Shown: in pieces, positions 45,597 through 50,153 of the stretch
How positions within the stretch are numbered: position 1 is the stretch's first letter
How the letters are laid out: each line of letters opens with the position of its first letter
Source of the DNA: Bacteroidota bacterium
GTDB taxonomy: Bacteria; Bacteroidota; Bacteroidia; Cytophagales; Cyclobacteriaceae
Length of the DNA stretch: 50,153 nt
Assembly (NCBI GenBank): GCA_016191555.1
Contig: JACPVX010000045.1
Coordinates: forward strand, 64,764 to 114,916
Direction: 5' to 3'
Translations under genes and position numbers: made by a program
The notes under the pieces: generated by a model
Database searches by the model: none
Seen by the model: the letters and a program-made list of their open reading frames with translations, nothing else
Told to the model about the DNA's origin: nothing

Positions 45597-47321
45597 ATGG
45601 ATTTACTTAGCATTTCGAGAAGCAAAGCAGAAAAGTGGCTGCAGAGCAGCACCATTGATTCCTCCACCAAAGACGAAGTCAAAAAATTATTATCCGATAG
45701 CAACTCCAAAAATCTAATCGACAGCTTTTACAAAGAATTGGAGTTTGGCACGGGCGGTCTACGCGGCATTATGGGTGTTGGCGCCAATTGCATCAATCAA
45801 TATACAATCGGTGCCGCTACACAAGGACTCGCCAATTACCTCAACCAATCTTTTCCTTCTACGGAAGTGAAAGTCGCTATTGCCTACGACAGCCGGAACA
45901 ATAGCAAGCAACTCGCGCAAACAGTAGCTGATGTGTTTTCCGCTAATAACATCACGGTATATCTTTTCCCGGAGTTGCGTCCTACTCCGCTCCTATCTTT
46001 TGCCATTCGCTATTTGAAATGTCAATCGGGTGTAGTGATTACGGCAAGTCACAATCCACGCGAGTACAATGGTTACAAAGCGTATTGGACCGATGGCGCA
46101 CAGCTTGTTCCTCCCCACGACAAAAAAGTGATTAAGGAGGTAAACGCCATTACCGATTATGCGCAAATCAAATTCAACGCGAATCCTTCTAAGATAATTT
46201 CAATAGGAAGCGATGTGGAGAACGCCTACTACGAACAAGTTCTCAAACTTATACCCAAACAAGAAAGTATCCACCGACAAAAAAGCATTCCACTCGTGTA
46301 CTCCAGCATTCACGGTGCCGGCATCACCATGGTGCCGGGGTGCCTCAAGCGCCTAGGTTTTGAAAATGTACGAGTAGTAGAAGAACAGCGCATTCCTGAT
46401 GGTAACTTCCCTACGGTGCAATCACCTAATCCCGAAGAGAAATCGGCTATGGAGATGGCACTTCAAAAGGCGAAAGCTATTCAAGCGGAATTGGTGATGG
46501 CCACCGATCCGGATACTGATCGCGTGGGGATAGGAATCAAGAATGCAGCAGGCGAATTCTTTCTGTTGAACGGCAACCAAGCATTCAGCTTGATGATGTG
46601 GTTCATTCTTAAAAACAGAAAAGACACTTCCGGTTACATTGCCAAAACTATTGTAACAACTGAATTGGTGGATACCATGGCCCAGAAATTGGGAATCGAG
46701 TGTTACAATACACTGACCGGTTTCAAATACATTGCCGAGCTCATGCGCACCTGGGATGGCAAGAAAGAATTCATTGCAGCCGGTGAAGAGAGTTATGGCT
46801 ACATGGTAGGAGATTTCGTGCGTGATAAGGACGCAGTCTCCGCGTGTGCATTCTTTGCAGCTATGGCTGCTGCTGCTAAAGACGAAGGGCAAACACTCTA
46901 TCAATGGTTGCTACAAATGTATGTGGAGTTTGGTTTTTATAAGGAAGGGTTGATCAACCTCGTGCGCAAAGGCGCAGAAGGCGAGCAGCAGATCAAAGAC
47001 ATGATGAAGACCTTCCGCGAGTCTCCGCCAAAGGTAATTGCGGGTGAAAAAGTGGTTCGCAAACTTGATTATAAAATCAGTGAAGAAACCAACTTGCTCA
47101 CTGGAGAAAAAACAGTGATTCATCAACCTTCTTCGGACGTGCTTCAATTCTATACCGAATCGGGCAATAAAATTTCTGTTCGCCCCAGCGGTACTGAACC
47201 CAAAATAAAATTCTATGTCAGCGTAAATACTACGCTTCCAAGTGCTGCAGACTATGATCGCGTAGCACTCATTCTAGATCAGAAAATCAAAGACATCGAA
47301 AAAGACATTTTGCAATCATGA
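45597..47321 (+). CDS. phosphoglucomutase/phosphomannomutase family enzyme
   Basis: 574 aa, the length of the PgcA/Pgm2-type phosphohexomutases. Phosphoserine loop TASHNPREYNGYKAYW (about residues 144-159), metal-binding loop ATDPDTDRVGIG (about 301-312), sugar-binding GEESYGYMVGDF (about 397), and phosphate-binding RPSGTEPKIKFYV near the C-terminus. All four catalytic loops are intact. It should interconvert hexose 1- and 6-phosphates, linking sugar-nucleotide synthesis with glycolysis. It overlaps the DinB gene by ATGA. Confidence 0.95.
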   Translation: MDLLSISRSKAEKWLQSSTIDSSTKDEVKKLLSDSNSKNLIDSFYKELEFGTGGLRGIMGVGANCINQYTIGAATQGLANYLNQSFPSTEVKVAIAYDSRNNSKQLAQTVADVFSANNITVYLFPELRPTPLLSFAIRYLKCQSGVVITASHNPREYNGYKAYWTDGAQLVPPHDKKVIKEVNAITDYAQIKFNANPSKIISIGSDVENAYYEQVLKLIPKQESIHRQKSIPLVYSSIHGAGITMVPGCLKRLGFENVRVVEEQRIPDGNFPTVQSPNPEEKSAMEMALQKAKAIQAELVMATDPDTDRVGIGIKNAAGEFFLLNGNQAFSLMMWFILKNRKDTSGYIAKTIVTTELVDTMAQKLGIECYNTLTGFKYIAELMRTWDGKKEFIAAGEESYGYMVGDFVRDKDAVSACAFFAAMAAAAKDEGQTLYQWLLQMYVEFGFYKEGLINLVRKGAEGEQQIKDMMKTFRESPPKVIAGEKVVRKLDYKISEETNLLTGEKTVIHQPSSDVLQFYTESGNKISVRPSGTEPKIKFYVSVNTTLPSAADYDRVALILDQKIKDIEKDILQS

Positions 47322-47773
47322 GCTTACTCATTCAAACCGTTCAAAAACTGCTGGACCGTGATTTGGCAGTCCTCGAAAAAGAGATTTCTCTTTACGCTGC
47401 CGATGCCGACTTATGGAAAGTAGCCGGTGATATTAAAAATCCGGCAGGCAATCTTTGTCTTCACTTGTGCGGAAACTTGCAATACTACATCGGAACGGTT
47501 TTGGGGAATAGTGGGTATGTGCGCAATCGTGATGCCGAGTTTAGCACGAAAGGATTATCGAAAGAACACCTGCTGAGTGAAATTGCAAAAACCAGAAAGG
47601 CAGTCGCTTTGGCACTCGAAAACCTAAATCCGACTGTGTTAGAAACTACTTATCCGGTAGAGGTTTTTAAAGAACCAATGACCACTGGTTATTTCCTGAT
47701 TCATCTCAGTGCTCACCTCGGCTACCATTTGGGGCAAATCAATTACCATCGCAGATTGCTTCAAATGCACTAG
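47318..47773 (+). CDS. DinB-like four-helix protein (DUF1572)
   Basis: 151 aa. Helical; histidines in NLCLHLCGNLQYYIG and in HLSAHLGYHLGQINYHRRLL would bind a metal ion, as in the DinB/YfiT group of putative metal-dependent thiol S-transferases. The latter include bacillithiol transferases, which fits an organism with bacillithiol (bshB1 lies at 16 kb), but the activity of this member is an inference. Starts inside the end of the mutase gene (ATGA overlap). Confidence 0.85.
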   Translation: MSLLIQTVQKLLDRDLAVLEKEISLYAADADLWKVAGDIKNPAGNLCLHLCGNLQYYIGTVLGNSGYVRNRDAEFSTKGLSKEHLLSEIAKTRKAVALALENLNPTVLETTYPVEVFKEPMTTGYFLIHLSAHLGYHLGQINYHRRLLQMH

Positions 47774-47779
47774 CGGCAC

Positions 47780-47810
47780 TTTCGTGAAGTCGGGAATCTA
47801 CTTACCTTTG
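47780..47810 (+). promoter_or_regulatory. promoter of mtaB
   Basis: TTTC (47780-47783), spacer of exactly 19 bp and TACCTTTG (47803-47810). The start codon lies 8 bp after the box, so the mRNA would be almost leaderless. Confidence 0.65.
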
Positions 47811-47818
47811 CAATCCTC

Positions 47819-49138
47819 ATGAAGAAAGTAGCCTTTTATACGCTCGGGTGCAAACTCAACTACTCCGAAACCTCCACCATTTCACGGAAGTTTGAAGAGA
47901 AAGGCTATAAGAAGGTGGACTTTACCGATCAACCCGATATTTTCATCATCAACACCTGCTCGGTTACCGAAAACGCGGATAAAAAGTGCCACAAAGTAGT
48001 GCGCGAAGCACGAGCAATTTCTCCCAATGCCTATGTGGCGATCATTGGATGCTATGCTCAATTAAAACCAAAAGAAATTTCTGAAATACCGGGTGTGGAT
48101 GCGGTGCTAGGTGCTGCTGAAAAATTCAGATTGGTTGAATTACTGGATGGATTTGTTCGCCCGGAAGCTCCTGTAGTTTATGCGTCCGAAATTGGTGCTG
48201 TCAAAAACTTCAATACCTCCTACTCTATTCACGATCGCACGCGCACCTTTCTAAAAGTGCAAGATGGCTGCGATTACTCGTGCTCGTTCTGCACTATTCC
48301 ATTGGCGCGAGGTGCCAGTCGCAGTGATAGCATCGAGAATATCTTGAAAACGGCTCGTGAAATTGCCGCCACCGAGGTAAAAGAGATAGTGCTGACGGGT
48401 GTGAATACAGGAGATTACGGATTACAAAATGGCACGCGAGTCAATCGCTTCATCGATCTGATCAAAGAACTAGATCAAGTCGAAGGTATCGAGCGTTTTC
48501 GCATCTCCTCCATTGAACCCAACCTGCTCACTGACGAGATCATTGATTTTGTATCTCAATCTAAACGCTTTGTTCCTCATTTTCATATTCCATTGCAATC
48601 TGGATCAAACAAAATTCTGAAACTGATGCGCAGACGCTACCAACGCGAGCTGTATGTGAGCCGTGTGGAGAAAATCAAGTCCGTGATGCCTCACGCTTGT
48701 ATTGGTGTGGATGTGATTGTTGGTTTTCCGGACGAAACAAAAGAAGATTTTCTAGAGACGTATCAGTTTCTAAACAACCTAGACATCTCGTATCTACATG
48801 TTTTTACCTACTCCGAAAGAGAAAACACCTTAGCAGCCGAAATGCCGAATCCGGTTCATTCAAAAGATCGAGCAGAACGCTCGAAGATGCTTCATATTCT
48901 TTCCGATAAAAAAAGAAGAGCCTTTTACGAACAGCACATTGGCAGCGAATTCTCCGTACTGTTTGAAAATGATGTAGAAGATGGAATGATGCACGGCTTT
49001 ACCGAAAACTACATTCGGGTGTCGGCTCAGTATGATCCAATCTTGATCAACGAACTCAAAAAAATTCGAATCACATCCATCAGCGAAAAAGGTTTAGCCC
49101 TCATCGAAGAAAGCGAACCTGAGCTTTTGCATCATTGA
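47819..49138 (+). CDS. mtaB: tRNA N6-threonylcarbamoyladenosine (t6A37) methylthiotransferase
   Basis: 439 aa, the right length. Radical-SAM enzyme that adds a methylthio group to t6A37 of tRNA. N-terminal UPF0004 domain with three cysteines (TLGCKLNYSET, INTCSVTENAD, IGCYAQ) for one iron-sulfur cluster; radical-SAM cluster C-x3-C-x2-C in GCDYSCSFCTIP (about residue 152); GVNTGDYG; HIPLQSGSNKILKLMRR; and a C-terminal TRAM-like part. TLGCKLN at the start and the whole sequence are those of MtaB rather than MiaB or RimO. The start ATG at 47819 sits 8 bp from the promoter -7 box. Confidence 0.96.
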   Translation: MKKVAFYTLGCKLNYSETSTISRKFEEKGYKKVDFTDQPDIFIINTCSVTENADKKCHKVVREARAISPNAYVAIIGCYAQLKPKEISEIPGVDAVLGAAEKFRLVELLDGFVRPEAPVVYASEIGAVKNFNTSYSIHDRTRTFLKVQDGCDYSCSFCTIPLARGASRSDSIENILKTAREIAATEVKEIVLTGVNTGDYGLQNGTRVNRFIDLIKELDQVEGIERFRISSIEPNLLTDEIIDFVSQSKRFVPHFHIPLQSGSNKILKLMRRRYQRELYVSRVEKIKSVMPHACIGVDVIVGFPDETKEDFLETYQFLNNLDISYLHVFTYSERENTLAAEMPNPVHSKDRAERSKMLHILSDKKRRAFYEQHIGSEFSVLFENDVEDGMMHGFTENYIRVSAQYDPILINELKKIRITSISEKGLALIEESEPELLHH

Positions 49139-49338
49139 TACTTAAAGTAAATCTTTAAGTTATCGTTTCATGTAAGGAATTGTGTAAGGTTTCAAGGTAT
49201 TAAACCAATTAAAAGCCAAACTCAACGATTTTTGTTTAAAATAACGTTTCGCTTACGCGGATTCCTTTCGCTAAAACATCGAAATAATCCGCCCAACAGC
49301 TGACTTTATCTTTGTATCAACAAAAAAGAGAAAAAGTC
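49139..49338. other. intergenic region with a -7 box
   Basis: No gene. TATCTTTG at 49307-49314 fits the -7 box and would serve the small lipoprotein gene 25 bp further on; no -33 box is seen. Confidence 0.5.
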
Positions 49339-49488
49339 ATGAAGAAAATAGTCCTGTTTGTAGTGCTGGCAGCCATCTTAACATCTTGCTCATTCGAAAC
49401 ATACCAATGTCATTCCTACGGCCAAACCAACAATCACACCAAGCACGGTTTGAAGTCGCAATCCAAATACACCAAGCGAAGAATTTAG
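49339..49488 (+). CDS. 49-aa lipoprotein
   Basis: ATG at 49339 gives [17 protein letters not shown], a complete lipoprotein signal with the lipobox cysteine at residue 17, then a 33-residue polar, basic mature part ([17 protein letters not shown] … KYTKRRI). Small lipoproteins with an XTCP/YQC-type start are frequent in Bacteroidota; function unknown. Its stop overlaps the stop of the facing LolD-like gene by 4 bp, leaving no room for a terminator between them. Confidence 0.75.
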   Translation: MKKIVLFVVLAAILTSCSFETYQCHSYGQTNNHTKHGLKSQSKYTKRRI

Positions 49489-50138
49489 AAGGCCATAATG
49501 CCGTCTTTGATCTCCAGTTTGCGATCGGTGGTGGCGGCAAATTCCTGATTGTGCGTAACGATCACGAAAGTTTGGTTGAATTCATCGCGTAAGCGAAAGA
49601 AGAGTTGATGCAGTTCTGCTGCATTCTTAGAATCCAGATTCCCGCTCGGTTCATCCGCAAAAACTAATAGGGGCGAATTAATTAAAGATCGAGCCACTGC
49701 TACTCGCTGCTGCTCACCACCCGATAATTCAGAAGGTTTATGCTTAGCGCGATCTGCAAGTCCCAGCAGATCAAGTAAGTCCATGGCTCTTTTTGTCAGC
49801 TCATGTTCGTTGCTCTTTGCGATGTATCCTGGAATCATGACATTCTCCAGAGCAGAAAACTCAGGCAAAAGGTTGTGAAATTGAAACACGAAGCCAATGT
49901 GTCTGTTCCGAAATGCGGCCAACGCCTGCTGAGATTGAATAAATACATTTTTACCATTAATTTCAAGCGTGCCGGCATCTGGCGTATCCAGTGTTCCTAG
50001 AATGTGAAGCAAGGTACTTTTACCTGCTCCAGATGCCCCAACAATCGATACTACTTCTCCTTTTTGGATTTCAATATCAACACCTTTCAACACCCGCAGG
50101 TGACCGTAGGATTTTTGCAAACCAATTCCTTTTAACAT
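49485..50138 (-). CDS. lolD: LolD-like ABC transporter ATPase
   Basis: 217 aa, complete. Walker [10 protein letters not shown] (about residues 34-42), Q-loop [21 protein letters not shown], signature [19 protein letters not shown], Walker [15 protein letters not shown] and H-loop [10 protein letters not shown]. The Q-loop text [16 protein letters not shown] is characteristic of LolD, the ATPase of the lipoprotein-releasing complex LolCDE, within the MacB/LolD family. The permease partner is not in the window. Starts 15 bp from the window end, so the upstream region is not visible. Confidence 0.9.
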   Translation of the reverse strand: MLKGIGLQKSYGHLRVLKGVDIEIQKGEVVSIVGASGAGKSTLLHILGTLDTPDAGTLEINGKNVFIQSQQALAAFRNRHIGFVFQFHNLLPEFSALENVMIPGYIAKSNEHELTKRAMDLLDLLGLADRAKHKPSELSGGEQQRVAVARSLINSPLLVFADEPSGNLDSKNAAELHQLFFRLRDEFNQTFVIVTHNQEFAATTDRKLEIKDGIMAF

Positions 50139-50153
50139 GAGTTATCTTAATTC

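Overview
The window looks like the chromosome of a Bacteroidota bacterium, most likely from the Cytophagales; the genus cannot be told from the sequence. Grounds: a short (287 aa) Bacteroidota-type primary sigma factor, several promoters of the TTTG-N19-TAnnTTTG type, AT-rich leaders without clear Shine-Dalgarno sequences, many SpI/SpII-type secreted proteins of unknown function, DUF1573, DUF349 and START-like proteins, bacillithiol synthesis, and a sphingolipid pathway. No phage, transposase, CRISPR array or rRNA operon was seen.

Layout. 1-5.7 kb is accessory: a 21-bp tandem repeat array, a phospholipase D-like protein flanked by micro-repeats, then three unrelated plus-strand genes (RDD membrane protein, small membrane protein, a broken secreted protein), each preceded by a copy of a ~188-190 bp intergenic element whose ends can pair. 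5.9-8.9 kb holds a PAS histidine kinase with an Rcp1-like response regulator, a small membrane protein and a Calx-beta lipoprotein. 9.3-12.6 kb is a compact three-gene operon (serine palmitoyltransferase, GNAT-fold acyltransferase, extended SDR reductase) that fits bacterial ceramide synthesis. 12.7-23.1 kb is housekeeping: tRNA-Thr, DUF349, YqgE, PdxH, BshB1-TrxB, RpoD, PNPase, S15, an LptF/LptG permease and tRNA-Met. 23.3-28.2 kb carries pgi, pfkA and a ROK glucokinase, followed by a fatty acid 2-hydroxylase-like protein that could hydroxylate the ceramide made by the first operon.

28.15-29.69 kb is an apparent insertion: a 16-bp perfect direct repeat, which includes the hydroxylase stop codon, brackets an intergenic repeat array and an Abi/HEPN-type defence gene. 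29.8-37.5 kb has an M28 peptidase, a cluster of hairpins, a lipoprotein, a large ABCG-like transporter with an extra N-terminal helical domain, a TraB/GumN protein and a pair of small exported proteins. 37.76-38.45 kb is a 17-unit array of 40/41-bp repeats. The remainder (38.5-50.1 kb) has exported unknowns, a DUF1573 protein, TrpS, HppD, a decayed antitoxin-PIN toxin pair, a cupin, a phosphosugar mutase, DinB, MtaB, a tiny lipoprotein and a LolD-like ATPase.

The most unusual signals are non-coding: the three ~188-bp elements with pairing ends, the bracketed Abi insertion, three different tandem arrays between genes, and the multi-hairpin block at 32.05-32.30 kb. All functional calls are from reading the sequence and remembered family features; no search was run.
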